NCBI RefSeq assembly: GCF_024298905.1
Contig: NZ_CP101154.1
Coordinates: forward strand, 2,666,001 to 2,730,000
Direction of reading: 5' to 3'
DNA length: 64,000 nucleotides
Origin: Natronomonas marina
Lineage (GTDB): Archaea > Halobacteriota > Halobacteria > Halobacteriales > Haloarculaceae
This document shows positions 8,512 through 17,578 of this stretch, piece by piece. A model generated the notes under the pieces. It did not search any database. It was not told the DNA's origin and worked only from the letters and a program-made list of their open reading frames with translations. Position 1 is the first letter of the stretch, and every line of letters starts with the position of its first letter. The translations under genes and the position numbers were made by a program.

Positions 8512-11199
8512 CTACCCCGTGACGGTCGCGTTGGTACGCCACTCGTCGATCGTCCCCCGGAACGACGCCGTCGAGAGGTGGCCGACCCGCCAGTCCTCGC
8601 TGGCCTCGCGCAGCCCCTCGTTTCCGATGGTGCCGTCCTCGGCGGCGTACGCCGTTATCGGCGGTTCCTCGACGAGGAGGTCGTCACGGACGGCGTCGTC
8701 CGGCGTTCCGACGACGTACTCGTAGACGCCCGTCGGGCGCGTCGCCGTCTCGAACTCGAAGGCGACCGTCGCCGTCTCGCCCGGCGCACCGTCGACCGAG
8801 CGGCCGGCCACCGTCTCGCCGCCGACCGAGAACTCGGCTGTCCCGTCGCCCGCGATGTCGCCGACGTTCTCGACGGTGGCCGAGACCGTCGCCGTCTCGC
8901 CCGCCGTCACGGTCGCGGGTGCCTCGACGCCGGTGACGACGAACTCGCTGGTCAGGTACTCGAAGGTGGCCGCCGCGCTGTCGTCGCCCGTCTCGATCCG
9001 GTGGTCGTACTCGCCGCCCGCGAACTCGTCGAAGGTGACGGTCCAGGAGACCTCGGCCGTCTCGCCGCCGGACAGCGTCACCTGCCGGTAGAACGACCGC
9101 TGCGTGCCGCCGATGTCGACCCGGTAGGCGACCGACTGTGTGTCCGTGTAGTCGCCCGTGTTCTCGACGACCGCGGTCGTCTCCAGCGTCCGGTCGGCGC
9201 CGACCGTCTCCCCGAACGCGGTCTCGGTGATGCGGAACGACGCCGGACGGGGGTCGGCCATGGCCTCGGTCGGCCCGGTCTCGACGACGACCGTCTCGTC
9301 GGTCCCCGCCACCGTGTGGTTCAGCGCGAGCGTCCCCGTCGCGTCGCCGTCGACCGAAACCGAGAGAGTCACCCGGGATGTGCCGTTCTCGACCGCCACC
9401 GTCTCGCCGGCGGCTACCTCCTCGCCGTCGACGCGGAGCGTCACGTTCTCGGCGCCGAGCGTCCCCCGCTCGCCGTCGACTGCCACCGCGTACGTCTCCA
9501 GGTTCGCCACCTCCAGTTCGACGTCGAAGCTCTCGCCGGCGGCGACGACGTCCGGCTGGCCGGCGTGAGTCCGGACGTCGACCGTCTCCGAGACGACGAG
9601 GTTGGTGCTCCCGCTTCCGCCGGCGGCGACGTCGACAGTCCTGGAGGCAGCGGTGTAGCCGAACGGGTCGACCGTCACGGTCCGGCTTCCGGGCGGGACC
9701 GGTATCGAGAACCGCCCCGACTCGTCCGTCAGGCCGGTCGTCCCGTGGGCCGTCCGGACGACGACGCCGACCGCCGGGGCACCGTCGGCCGTCTCGACGG
9801 TGCCCGCCACGCTGCCGTCGTGGACGGCGGCGGTGACGGCGCGGTGGGCGTCGACGACCCCCGCGCCGTACCGGTCGTCGGGTTCCGTCGAGGGGTCGGG
9901 GTGCACGGCCGACTCCCGGAGGACGGACTTCGCCTCGGCCCGCGAGAGACTCCCGTTGGCCGAGACCATCAGCGCGAGCGTCCCCGAGGCGTACGGCGCG
10001 GCGGCGCTCGTCCCGGAGACGGCGGTGTAGCCGCCGCCCGGGGCCGCGCTGACCACGTCGACCCCCGGTGCGGCGACGTCGGGGACGACGAACGTCGCCG
10101 GCCACGAGGCGGGCGCGTCGTCGCCCCAGGCCTCGCTGGTGTCGACCGTCTCGCCGCTGGAGAAGCCCGGAACCTCGCCGTCGTCGTCGACCGCGCCGAC
10201 CGCGACGGCGTCGTAGACGTTGCCCGGCGACCCCGTCTTTCCCTGGCCCGTGTTGCCGCTGGAGGTCACCACGACGGCGCCCGACTCGGAGGCCGTCCGT
10301 ATCGGCTCGACGAAGGCCTCCTCGTAGACGCTGTCGTCACTGGCGGGGATGCCGAAACTCATACTGATGACGTCCGCGTCGCGCTCCAGCGCCCACTCGA
10401 TGCCCGCGATGATCTGGGCGAAGGTACCGCCGTCGTCCAGCACCTTCCCGTGCAGCAGTCGCACGTCGGGAGCGACGCCGATGTACTCCCCACTTGCGGA
10501 CCCGCCAGCGACGACGCCCGTGACGTGGGTGCCGTGCCCGCTCGGGTCGTGCGGTTCCGTGTCGAGGCGGTCGCCGCTGGCGTCGAACTCCGCCCAGCCG
10601 TTCTCGGCGAGGTCGATGTCGGGGTGGTCGTCGTCGACGCCGGTGTCCAGCACCGCCACCGTCGCGTTCGCCCCGCGGGTGTCGAACGACCCCCAGGCCG
10701 CCCGGGCGTTCACCTGGCCGAGGCCGTCCTCCTCGGCGTCGTGGGTCTCGGTCTCGACGACGCCGTCGGTGGCAACCGGCGTCGACGGCCTCGTCTCGAA
10801 GTTCAGGTATATCTCCTCGACCGCCTCGATGCCCGCGAGGTCGGTCCCGACGTCGACGCCCTCCGTGGCCCGTATCAGGACCGCGTTCGTGACCCAGAAC
10901 TGCCGGAGGACAGTCACACCGTCCGTGCGACGGAGCCGTTCGACCGGAGCGGACTGCGCCTCTAGGCGGGCCGCCCGCAACGACTCGGCGTCGTCGCGGC
11001 GCGTCCCACCGTCCGTCTCGAACCCCACGAGCAGTTCCCGCTCGCCGTCGGCGGACTCGACGCCCGGGTGGACGTAGACATCCTCGGAGCCGTTGTCCGC
11101 CGCCGCGGGCACGGCGACGCCCGGCAGCGCGACGACGGCCAGGGTGGCCACGAGCACGAGGGCCGCGACCGTCCGCGGCGACGGCGATGTGACGCGCAT
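8512..11199 (-). CDS. Secreted subtilisin-like serine protease (S8) with dockerin-like tail
   Basis: Halolysin-type protease of 895 residues. A Sec-like signal peptide (about 1-34) precedes an I9-like propeptide (about 50-135). The S8 domain carries the catalytic triad: Asp185 in VAVLDTGVDDDHPD, His222 in GHGTHVTG, Ser398 in SGTSAAAP, plus oxyanion Asn316 in SSGNTG. A carboxypeptidase-regulatory-like domain follows (about 465-540), then Ig/CARDB-like repeats (VENTGDYTD, VENVGDIAG). The C-terminus (GLREASEDWRVGHLST onward, ending IDEWRTN) matches the tail of the upstream neighbour (GLRDSVEEWRT, VKAWRT). No PGF-CTERM is present, so it is released or attached through this tail. The gene is 61 nt from its neighbour on the same strand, suggesting co-transcription. 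Confidence 0.9.
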   Translation of the reverse strand: MRVTSPSPRTVAALVLVATLAVVALPGVAVPAAADNGSEDVYVHPGVESADGERELLVGFETDGGTRRDDAESLRAARLEAQSAPVERLRRTDGVTVLRQFWVTNAVLIRATEGVDVGTDLAGIEAVEEIYLNFETRPSTPVATDGVVETETHDAEEDGLGQVNARAAWGSFDTRGANATVAVLDTGVDDDHPDIDLAENGWAEFDASGDRLDTEPHDPSGHGTHVTGVVAGGSASGEYIGVAPDVRLLHGKVLDDGGTFAQIIAGIEWALERDADVISMSFGIPASDDSVYEEAFVEPIRTASESGAVVVTSSGNTGQGKTGSPGNVYDAVAVGAVDDDGEVPGFSSGETVDTSEAWGDDAPASWPATFVVPDVAAPGVDVVSAAPGGGYTAVSGTSAAAPYASGTLALMVSANGSLSRAEAKSVLRESAVHPDPSTEPDDRYGAGVVDAHRAVTAAVHDGSVAGTVETADGAPAVGVVVRTAHGTTGLTDESGRFSIPVPPGSRTVTVDPFGYTAASRTVDVAAGGSGSTNLVVSETVDVRTHAGQPDVVAAGESFDVELEVANLETYAVAVDGERGTLGAENVTLRVDGEEVAAGETVAVENGTSRVTLSVSVDGDATGTLALNHTVAGTDETVVVETGPTEAMADPRPASFRITETAFGETVGADRTLETTAVVENTGDYTDTQSVAYRVDIGGTQRSFYRQVTLSGGETAEVSWTVTFDEFAGGEYDHRIETGDDSAAATFEYLTSEFVVTGVEAPATVTAGETATVSATVENVGDIAGDGTAEFSVGGETVAGRSVDGAPGETATVAFEFETATRPTGVYEYVVGTPDDAVRDDLLVEEPPITAYAAEDGTIGNEGLREASEDWRVGHLSTASFRGTIDEWRTNATVTG

Positions 11200-11260
11200 T
11201 CGGAAGGAGATTCGGTCGATGGTACTTATGCTCCCGGAAACGGCGGGACGCGGAGAGCGG

Positions 11261-14200
11261 CTACTGGGGCTCCTTGGTCCGCCAGGCCTTGACCGTGTCC
11301 CGGAGGGTGTCGGTCTCGATGTAGTTCGTCCGCCACTCCTCGACGGAGTCGCGCAGCCCCTGGTTCTGGACGACGCCGGCGTCGTCGGCGAACGTCGACA
11401 CCGGGACCTCGACCTCGATGGTCGCGTCGATGGTCTGGGTGTCGTCGTTCTCGGGCGCTATCTCGACGCTGCCGGTGTAGGAGCCCTCGGCGGCCCCGTC
11501 GGGGATGGAGACGCTGGCGTTGACGACCTGCGACTCGCCGGCGGCGAGCGTGAAGTCGTTCTGCTCGAAGGAGACCGCCGAGCCGTCGATGCTGGTCGTG
11601 CCGTCCTCGTGGTCGAAGCCGGTGGCCGACAGCGACACCTGCCCGAGGTCGCTGTCGCCGTTGGCCTCCTTGATGGTGGCGCCGAACGACGACGACCCGC
11701 CGCGCTCGACGCCGTCGATGGAGACGTCCGCCGAGGTCGCCATCTTCGGGTCCAGCGTCGGCACGTCCGTGCTCTCGACGTCGAAGTCGACGGTCGTCGC
11801 CTCCGCCTGGACGCTCTGGGAGACCGTCCCGACCTCCGGCGTGACGATCTCGACCTCGTACTCCGTCTCGAGGTCGCCCTCGATGGTGACGAACTCCTGT
11901 TGGTCCTGGCCGGTGTCCCGACCGGAGTGCGTCGAGTTCGGAATCCCCTCTTCGATCCCGTTCGTGTTGTAGTTGTAGCCGGTGTGGTTGCCGTTGCTGT
12001 CGTAGACGTGCAGGTCCGAGTAGTGCGGCTCGCCGGAGTAGTTGAGCTTGATGAGCGCCTTCTGGGTGTCGGAGGCGACCGAGTAGGTGTAGGTCTCCTT
12101 CTGGCCGTCCTGCATGCTGTCGTTGGCGACGGTCTGGACCGTACACTGCTCGTTGACCTTGAACGAGCCGGCCGTGGTGTTCTTCTCGACGGCGTAGTAG
12201 TCCGTCTCGCAGATGCCGACCGGGACGACGTCGTCCCAGCCGGTCGGGACGTCGATGGTCGGCGAGACGGCGAGGTCGACCCGCATCGCCCCCGACAGCA
12301 CGGTCGTGTCCAGCGGCGCGCGGTAGGTGACGTCGAAATCGCGGGTCTCGCCGGGCGACATCGGGCTGTTGTCGCCGGAAATCTGCGGCACGTAGCCCGC
12401 CCAGTCGTTCTGCCCGTGGAACAGCTGGTACTCCGCGTTCAGTTTGGGCTTGTACTCGACGTCGGAGGTGTTCGACACCGTGATCGTGCCCGTCGCCTTC
12501 CCGAGCGAGGAGTCGTTGACGCTCTGGCCGGACCACAGCGACTTGATGGAGTTCCACAGCGACCCGAAGAACCCGAGGTCCTCCTCCTCGGTGACGTTCG
12601 GCAGCGAGACGTCGAGTTCGCCGTCGGCCTCCTGGGCAGCCCCCCACTCGAGGAGGAGAACGAGGCCGTCCTTCAGCAGGTCCTTCGCGCCGAACTTCGC
12701 GCCGTTCTTGAACCCGGTCAGGAAGATGCTGGACTGCGTCTGGGTGGCCTCGTTGTCGGTGTAACTGTTCAGGATGGCACCGAGGTTGACCCCCGTGCCC
12801 CAGCTATCGGCCAGCGGGTTGCTCACGCTCAACTCGGTCGTCTCGACGCCGTCGATGGCGTACTCGGCGGTGTAACCGCCCGCACACTTCGCGGCGGTGT
12901 AGCCGGCCATCAGCCCGGCCGTCCCGATGGCGGCGGCCTTCAACAGGAGGACCGCGGCCGCCCCGACGGCCACCTCCTCCTCGACGTCCTGGGAGTCGAC
13001 GCCCGAGCCCAGCGTCTCGGAGTGGACCTCAAGCCAGGTGTTGTTCGGCACCGACAGCACCTCCTCGGCCTGCCGCTCCTTCTGGTCGATGAACCGCTGG
13101 GCCCGGTTCTCGAAGCGCTCGGCGAGGTTGTTCACCGCCGCCGTGAGCGTCTGGTACTCGCCGGCACCGGGGTCGTAGTTCTGGCCGATGAAGTCGAACA
13201 CTTCCTGCTGGACGTTCCAGCTCTCCCCGACAATGTTGGCGAAGGTGCTGCCGCCGTCGAACAGCAGCGGCGCCTCCTGGCCCTGGGCGGACCCGAGGTG
13301 GTAGGCGGTCATCTGCTGTTTCATCGTCTCGAGGGTACTGTCCGTCGAGACGTTGGCGAACAGTTCGTCGTAGAACTCGTACAGCGCCAGCGCGCGCTCC
13401 TCGGTGACCTGGAAGTCGCCCTTCTCGTTGGCGGAGTTCAGAAGCGAATCGAAGGCCGCCGCGTTCTCCTCGCCGAACTCGCTTTCGGACACCTGGCCGG
13501 CCCGGTAGCCCCAGGAGTTCACCAGCGTGTTCGCGAAGGTGTCGCCGAGTTCGTTGTAGAGAGTAGCGATGTAGTGGGCCTGCGCCTTCATCTGGCTCTC
13601 GAGCAGCGTCTTGAAGGCGTCCTCGTAGCTCTCGAGGGCGGCCCTGAACGCGTCCGTGTCCGTCTTGACGTCGTTGGTGAACCGAAGGTTGTCGAGGAAC
13701 ACCCCCGAGTCGTAGATGCCGTCGCTTGCGTCGGCGACCCGGAACAGAATGGTCAGTTCCTCGCCCTGGTAGGCGGAGATGTTCCTCGTGACGGTCTGTA
13801 GCTCGGTGACGGCGTTGAACGCGGTGTCCTGTGGGTCCGGCAGCGGCGGGCTCGGGCTCTGGGAACTCCCGCCGGGCGTGTTCGCCACCGTATCGGCCAC
13901 GTCGAGCGTCACCGATTTGCCGTTGATGAGTGCGATGTTCTCGAAGCCGTCGGGCGTAAACAGAACCGCCTCGAAGAAGTCCTGGAAATTGGACCCGAGG
14001 AAACTCGGGCTCTCGTCGCTGACGAACCGGTAGTCGAAGCCGATGCCCTGTGCGTCCTCGGGCACCTGGAAACTGATTTCGATGTCGGCGACGTTGAACG
14101 CGTCGTACCCGTCGGGCGAGTAGTCGTTGAACGACCGCCCGTTGGAGACGTTGGTGCTGAGGAACGTTCCGGGGTCGCCCGGTGCGTCGGCCGCCAGCCC

Positions 14201-14635
14201 CGAACTCAGTACGACGAACTCCTCGCCCTCCAGCGGGAACCCCTGCATCCCGCTGCCGCTGTTGACGGTGCTGTCGAAGCGGGTGGCCTGCTCGTTGGCC
14301 CCCGCGAAACTCGCGTTCGTGACGACGTTGTTGAAGTTCGTTGTCGCTATGGCCGCCGCGAGGTCGTCGGAGAAGGCCTCGGCCCGAATCGTGCTCCCCT
14401 GAATCGTCTCGCCCTCGCGTTGCTGCTGGGTGCTCGACGACGCCGAGGCAGCGACGCCGGCGAGTCCGGGAATCCCGGCCGCCGCCGACGCCCGCATCAA
14501 CAACCGCCGCGACAGTCCTATCGACGAATCGTCGTCCTCGGTCGGTCCGTCCCGGTCGCCACCCCTGGCCCCGCCAACAGACCCGTCGGAATCCGACTCT
14601 TCGTCGTCTGTTTGTCGATGGCTATTGCTTGCCAT
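11261..14635 (-). CDS. Giant Tat-exported surface protein with dockerin-like tail
   Basis: A 1,124-residue exported protein of unknown function. After an acidic leader comes a Tat signal (LSRRLLMRASAAAG, about 44-60). The next ~230 residues resemble a choice-of-anchor-L type beta domain (FDYRFVSDESPSFLG; DDFFEAVL-like segment). A long helical region follows (about 290-560, with EEYEDAFKTLLESQMKAQAHY-like heptads), then hydrophobic Gly/Ala-rich segments near 520-560 that could insert in a membrane. After that come a beta-rich region with a pre-peptidase-like domain (DSMQDGQKETYTYSV) and CARDB-like folds. The last ~45 residues (GLRDSVEEWRT, TVKAWRT) match the subtilase tail. A minus-strand TATA box at 14657-14665 implies a leaderless transcript from ATG 14635. 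Confidence 0.75.
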   Translation of the reverse strand: MASNSHRQTDDEESDSDGSVGGARGGDRDGPTEDDDSSIGLSRRLLMRASAAAGIPGLAGVAASASSSTQQQREGETIQGSTIRAEAFSDDLAAAIATTNFNNVVTNASFAGANEQATRFDSTVNSGSGMQGFPLEGEEFVVLSSGLAADAPGDPGTFLSTNVSNGRSFNDYSPDGYDAFNVADIEISFQVPEDAQGIGFDYRFVSDESPSFLGSNFQDFFEAVLFTPDGFENIALINGKSVTLDVADTVANTPGGSSQSPSPPLPDPQDTAFNAVTELQTVTRNISAYQGEELTILFRVADASDGIYDSGVFLDNLRFTNDVKTDTDAFRAALESYEDAFKTLLESQMKAQAHYIATLYNELGDTFANTLVNSWGYRAGQVSESEFGEENAAAFDSLLNSANEKGDFQVTEERALALYEFYDELFANVSTDSTLETMKQQMTAYHLGSAQGQEAPLLFDGGSTFANIVGESWNVQQEVFDFIGQNYDPGAGEYQTLTAAVNNLAERFENRAQRFIDQKERQAEEVLSVPNNTWLEVHSETLGSGVDSQDVEEEVAVGAAAVLLLKAAAIGTAGLMAGYTAAKCAGGYTAEYAIDGVETTELSVSNPLADSWGTGVNLGAILNSYTDNEATQTQSSIFLTGFKNGAKFGAKDLLKDGLVLLLEWGAAQEADGELDVSLPNVTEEEDLGFFGSLWNSIKSLWSGQSVNDSSLGKATGTITVSNTSDVEYKPKLNAEYQLFHGQNDWAGYVPQISGDNSPMSPGETRDFDVTYRAPLDTTVLSGAMRVDLAVSPTIDVPTGWDDVVPVGICETDYYAVEKNTTAGSFKVNEQCTVQTVANDSMQDGQKETYTYSVASDTQKALIKLNYSGEPHYSDLHVYDSNGNHTGYNYNTNGIEEGIPNSTHSGRDTGQDQQEFVTIEGDLETEYEVEIVTPEVGTVSQSVQAEATTVDFDVESTDVPTLDPKMATSADVSIDGVERGGSSSFGATIKEANGDSDLGQVSLSATGFDHEDGTTSIDGSAVSFEQNDFTLAAGESQVVNASVSIPDGAAEGSYTGSVEIAPENDDTQTIDATIEVEVPVSTFADDAGVVQNQGLRDSVEEWRTNYIETDTLRDTVKAWRTKEPQ

Positions 14636-14654
14636 GGGCTATGCCATGATGTAA

Positions 14655-14667
14655 GCATAAAAAAACC
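14655..14667 (-). promoter_or_regulatory. TATA box of giant surface protein gene
   Basis: On the minus strand a T-rich box (ttttttat) is centred about 26 nt upstream of ATG 14635, so transcription would start at or next to the start codon. The surrounding 130 nt is strikingly AT-rich compared with the rest of the window. Confidence 0.55.
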
Positions 14668-14768
14668 TACGGATAAATTATATTCCATATGACTACGTTA
14701 AGGAACGAATACTGATCGTAGAGAGGACCTCCCTCTTCGGGTTCCGACTATTGTAATATCGTCAATAC

Positions 14769-15908
14769 TTATCTGCGGTAACGACGCCCTACCACGAGCG
14801 CCGCCGCGAGCAGGGCGACGAGCGCGACCGGGACGCCGAAGCCGGGGCTGTCGTCGGTGTCGGTCGAGGCGGCGGTGCCGTCCGTCGCCGTCGGGGACGA
14901 CGCCGAGTCCGTCGTCGAGGGGTCCGCGTCGCCGCCGTCCTCGTCATCACTGCTTCCGTCCTCCCCGGTCGGCGACGACTCCGACTCTTGAACCGGCGAC
15001 GCGATGGGCGTCGGGGTCGGTCCCTCCGCCGGCGTCGAGTCATCGGCCGCCTCGACGGTGACGGCCGTCGCCTCCAGATCGTTGACCGTTACGTCGTAGC
15101 TCCCCGCGGCGTCGAACGCCGCCTCGAGATCGACGGTCCTCGATTCACCGCCCCCCAGCGCGACCGTCTCGTTGGCCACCGTACTGCCGTCGACCAGCAG
15201 TTTCACGTCGAGGTTGGCGGGGTCGTTTCGGCCGTTGGCGACCGTCGCCTCGACGGCGAGCGTCTCGCCGACGTTCAGTTCCGTCGCCCCGAGGTCGTAC
15301 CCCGTCACGGCTATCGACCCGTCGCCGACGCTCAGTTGGCCGTCACCCTCGTGGGCGACGGGGTCGGTGCTGTCGATGGCCGCCTCCCCGTCGAAGGCGA
15401 ACACCTGCCCGTCCCCGGTGTCCTCCGGGACGGTCACCTCGTAGACGACCGTTATCGTGTCGCCGGCCGAGAAGTCCTCCTCGAAGCCGACCTCGATGAA
15501 GCTCTCGTTGGTCGCGGCGATGACCGGCAGCGTCGACTCCCCGTTGACCCGGGTCTCGGTTATCTCGACCTCGGCGAAGCCCGGCGAGAAGTCGTCGCTT
15601 ATCGCCACGCGATTCCCGCCCTCGGCCAGTCGCGTCTCGACGGTCACCTCGACGGTCTGTCCCGGGTCGACCTGGGTCGTCCCGAGGGTCCGCTCGGAGG
15701 ACTCCACGGCGGCGACGGCGCTGCCGACCAGAAGCGACGGGAACAGAAGCGCAGACGCGAGGAGTGCGGCGAAGCCGACGACTGCCGCCCGCCGGAGGGC
15801 CGACGGACCGCCGTCGTTCACGACCGAACCACCCCGCCAGCGGGCGCCCGAGCGACCCCCGTCTCGACTGTCGGCGTCTCGATTCTCGAACGGCCGTGTC
15901 CGGGCCAC
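14769..15908 (-). CDS. CARDB-domain surface protein with PGF-CTERM anchor
   Basis: Paralogue of the 5575-8301 protein. It shares the N-terminal beta domain (SSERTLGTTQVDPGQTVEV, ISDDFSPGF, EEDFSAGDTITVVYEVTVPE) but has only one CARDB repeat, then a Ser/Thr/Asp-rich linker and a canonical PGF-CTERM tail (SPGFGVPVALVALLAAALV then RRYRR) for archaeosortase ArtA cleavage and lipid attachment. The start is uncertain. GTG 15908 gives 379 residues with an Arg-rich leader and fits a TATA-like box at about 15944-15954. GTG 15821 gives a more typical short signal peptide (MNDGGPSALRRAAVVGFAALL). It probably heads the surface block, though an AT-rich gap with its own promoter follows. Confidence 0.85.
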   Translation of the reverse strand: MARTRPFENRDADSRDGGRSGARWRGGSVVNDGGPSALRRAAVVGFAALLASALLFPSLLVGSAVAAVESSERTLGTTQVDPGQTVEVTVETRLAEGGNRVAISDDFSPGFAEVEITETRVNGESTLPVIAATNESFIEVGFEEDFSAGDTITVVYEVTVPEDTGDGQVFAFDGEAAIDSTDPVAHEGDGQLSVGDGSIAVTGYDLGATELNVGETLAVEATVANGRNDPANLDVKLLVDGSTVANETVALGGGESRTVDLEAAFDAAGSYDVTVNDLEATAVTVEAADDSTPAEGPTPTPIASPVQESESSPTGEDGSSDDEDGGDADPSTTDSASSPTATDGTAASTDTDDSPGFGVPVALVALLAAALVVGRRYRR

Positions 15909-15996
15909 CCCACCATGTACGTTCCCGCCACGACACCGAGCTACATTTATCTTTCGTCGAGCTGGAAAACTGCCAGGTTCCGGCGGGGCTGGAGCC

Positions 15997-16494
15997 TCAG
16001 ACCGTCTCTATCTCCAGCGTCACGTCGCGTGGCTCGCCCTCCAGGTCGGCGACGATGCGCCGGACGACCCGCTCGGCCTCCGTCCTGACCTTCGGCTTGA
16101 CCTTCTCGACGACCCAGTCCAGCGAGACGAACCGCGGCAGTTCGAGGGCGTCGTCGTCGGCCGACCCGGGCGCGTACTCGACGACGAGCGTGACCCGGGT
16201 CTCCTCGTCGTCGAGACGCTCGACCCGCCAGCGACCGACCGCGTCGACGTCCTTGATTACCCGCCAGTCGATGCGGTTCGGCGAGTCCGTGTCGGTGACC
16301 CGCGAGCGGGCCGTGTACGAGAGCTTCCACCACGAGAAGTCGAGTTCGTACTCCGTGCCGGGCGTCCCGTCGCCGAACTGCCTGACGCCCGTGAGGTGCT
16401 CGGAGTAGCGGGCGTACCGGGGGAAGTCCAGCAGGAACTCGTAGACCTCCTCGGGCGGCAGGTACACCTCGGTCGAGACCTCGACGCTGTCCAC
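15997..16494 (-). CDS. SRPBCC (START-like/polyketide cyclase) family protein
   Basis: A 165-residue cytosolic protein with the helix-grip fold pattern. It begins VEVSTEVYLPPEEVYEFLLDF, typical of coenzyme Q-binding/polyketide cyclase SRPBCC proteins, has a central alternating beta region and ends in a long amphipathic helix (EKVKPKVRTEAERVVRRIV). These proteins bind hydrophobic ligands such as quinones or lipids; the ligand cannot be told from sequence. It lies 64 nt downstream of the Get3/ArsA-like gene on the same strand and may be co-transcribed. Confidence 0.8.
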   Translation of the reverse strand: MDSVEVSTEVYLPPEEVYEFLLDFPRYARYSEHLTGVRQFGDGTPGTEYELDFSWWKLSYTARSRVTDTDSPNRIDWRVIKDVDAVGRWRVERLDDEETRVTLVVEYAPGSADDDALELPRFVSLDWVVEKVKPKVRTEAERVVRRIVADLEGEPRDVTLEIETV

Positions 16495-16558
16495 GTCCCC
16501 CGTTCGGTCGCCGCCTCCCTAAGGGTTGGCGTCCCGACAGGCTGGCCCGGCCGCTTCC

Positions 16559-17494
16559 TCAGAGCCGGTCGGCGACCGTCTCGACGGCCTCTAGGCCGTG
16601 GACCTCGCCGTGCAGTTGCGGGACGAGCGTGATGGGGAGGTCGAACCGCTCGCGGGCCTCCGCGATACGCTTCTGCTGGCTCTCGTGGCGGGACCGACAG
16701 AGGTCGCAGGCGGGTTCGGGGTCCTCGATGACCTTGTTGATGATCGCGCGGCCCGCAGGGACGTCGTAGGCGTCCAGTTCCGCCAGCAGCCGTTCGGTCT
16801 CCAGGACGGCCATCGTCTCGGGAATGAGGACGACCCGGAACTCCGTGCGCTCGGGGTCCCGGAGCGCGTCGGCGACCCGCTCCATCCGCGCTTTCAGTTC
16901 GTCGAGGTCCACGTCGACGTCGACGCCCTCCTCGTCGTCCTCGTCCTCGCCGCCCATGAAGCTCCGCACCGAGTCCGCAAGCGAGGAGACCTGCGAGCGG
17001 ACCGAGATGAGCTTCCCCATCGCGGAACTCATCACGTCCGGCAGTTTCAGCAGCCGGAGGGTGTGCCCGGTCGGGGCGGTGTCGAAGACGATGTAGTCGA
17101 ATCGGGGGTCGTCCATGTAGTCCAGAAAGAGGTCCATCGCGGCGGCCTCGTCGGTGCCCGGCGCGACGCCGGCCTCGATGACGTCGTCGACGTCGCTCTC
17201 GTCCAGCGAGATGCCCAGGTCCTCCAGTTCCTCGAGCGCCGCCGAGACCTGCCCGCGGTACTGGCCGATGCGCTCGCCGGGGTCGACCTCGACCGCCCAG
17301 AGGTCCGCCTCCTCTCGGACCCGGGTCGGCTCGGGGCCGACCTCCGTGTCGAAGACGTCCGACAGCGAGTGGGCGGGGTCCGTCGAGACGACGAGCGTCG
17401 GGCCGTCCTCGCGGCCCCGCTTCAGCGCCGTCGCCGCGGCACAGGTCGTCTTGCCGACGCCGCCCTTCCCGCCGTAGAGTACGAACTCGGTCAC
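16559..17494 (-). CDS. Get3/ArsA-family ATPase
   Basis: Cytosolic ATPase of the ArsA/GET3/TRC40 family, 311 residues with a single ATPase domain, unlike duplicated bacterial ArsA. The deviant P-loop GGKGGVGKTT is at residues 8-17, the switch I-type STDPAHSLSDVF at about 37-48 and a switch II region FDTAPTGHTLRLL near 140-152. The CxxC pair (CDLC, residues 263 and 266) matches the zinc-binding dimer motif of Get3, and arsenite-binding Cys residues are not evident. A role in delivering tail-anchored proteins is more likely than arsenite export. A central acidic insert (EDEDDEEGVDVDVD) is halophile-like. No arsenic genes lie nearby. Confidence 0.88.
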   Translation of the reverse strand: MTEFVLYGGKGGVGKTTCAAATALKRGREDGPTLVVSTDPAHSLSDVFDTEVGPEPTRVREEADLWAVEVDPGERIGQYRGQVSAALEELEDLGISLDESDVDDVIEAGVAPGTDEAAAMDLFLDYMDDPRFDYIVFDTAPTGHTLRLLKLPDVMSSAMGKLISVRSQVSSLADSVRSFMGGEDEDDEEGVDVDVDLDELKARMERVADALRDPERTEFRVVLIPETMAVLETERLLAELDAYDVPAGRAIINKVIEDPEPACDLCRSRHESQQKRIAEARERFDLPITLVPQLHGEVHGLEAVETVADRL

Positions 17495-17578
17495 GGTCGG
17501 AGGTGGGCCGCGGGCGGCTTAAACCGTACGCGGGCCTGAACCGGGGCGTTTGTAGGGGCGGACGCGGAAGCCCCACGC

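Noticed and set aside
8398-10965. An 855-codon plus-strand frame opposite the protease
   Set aside because: The protease has an intact catalytic triad on the other strand; this frame has no domain and starts in the intergenic region.
16559-17494. Arsenite-translocating ArsA
   Set aside because: A single ATPase domain, the Get3-type CxxC pair and no ars genes nearby argue for a Get3/TRC40-like role.
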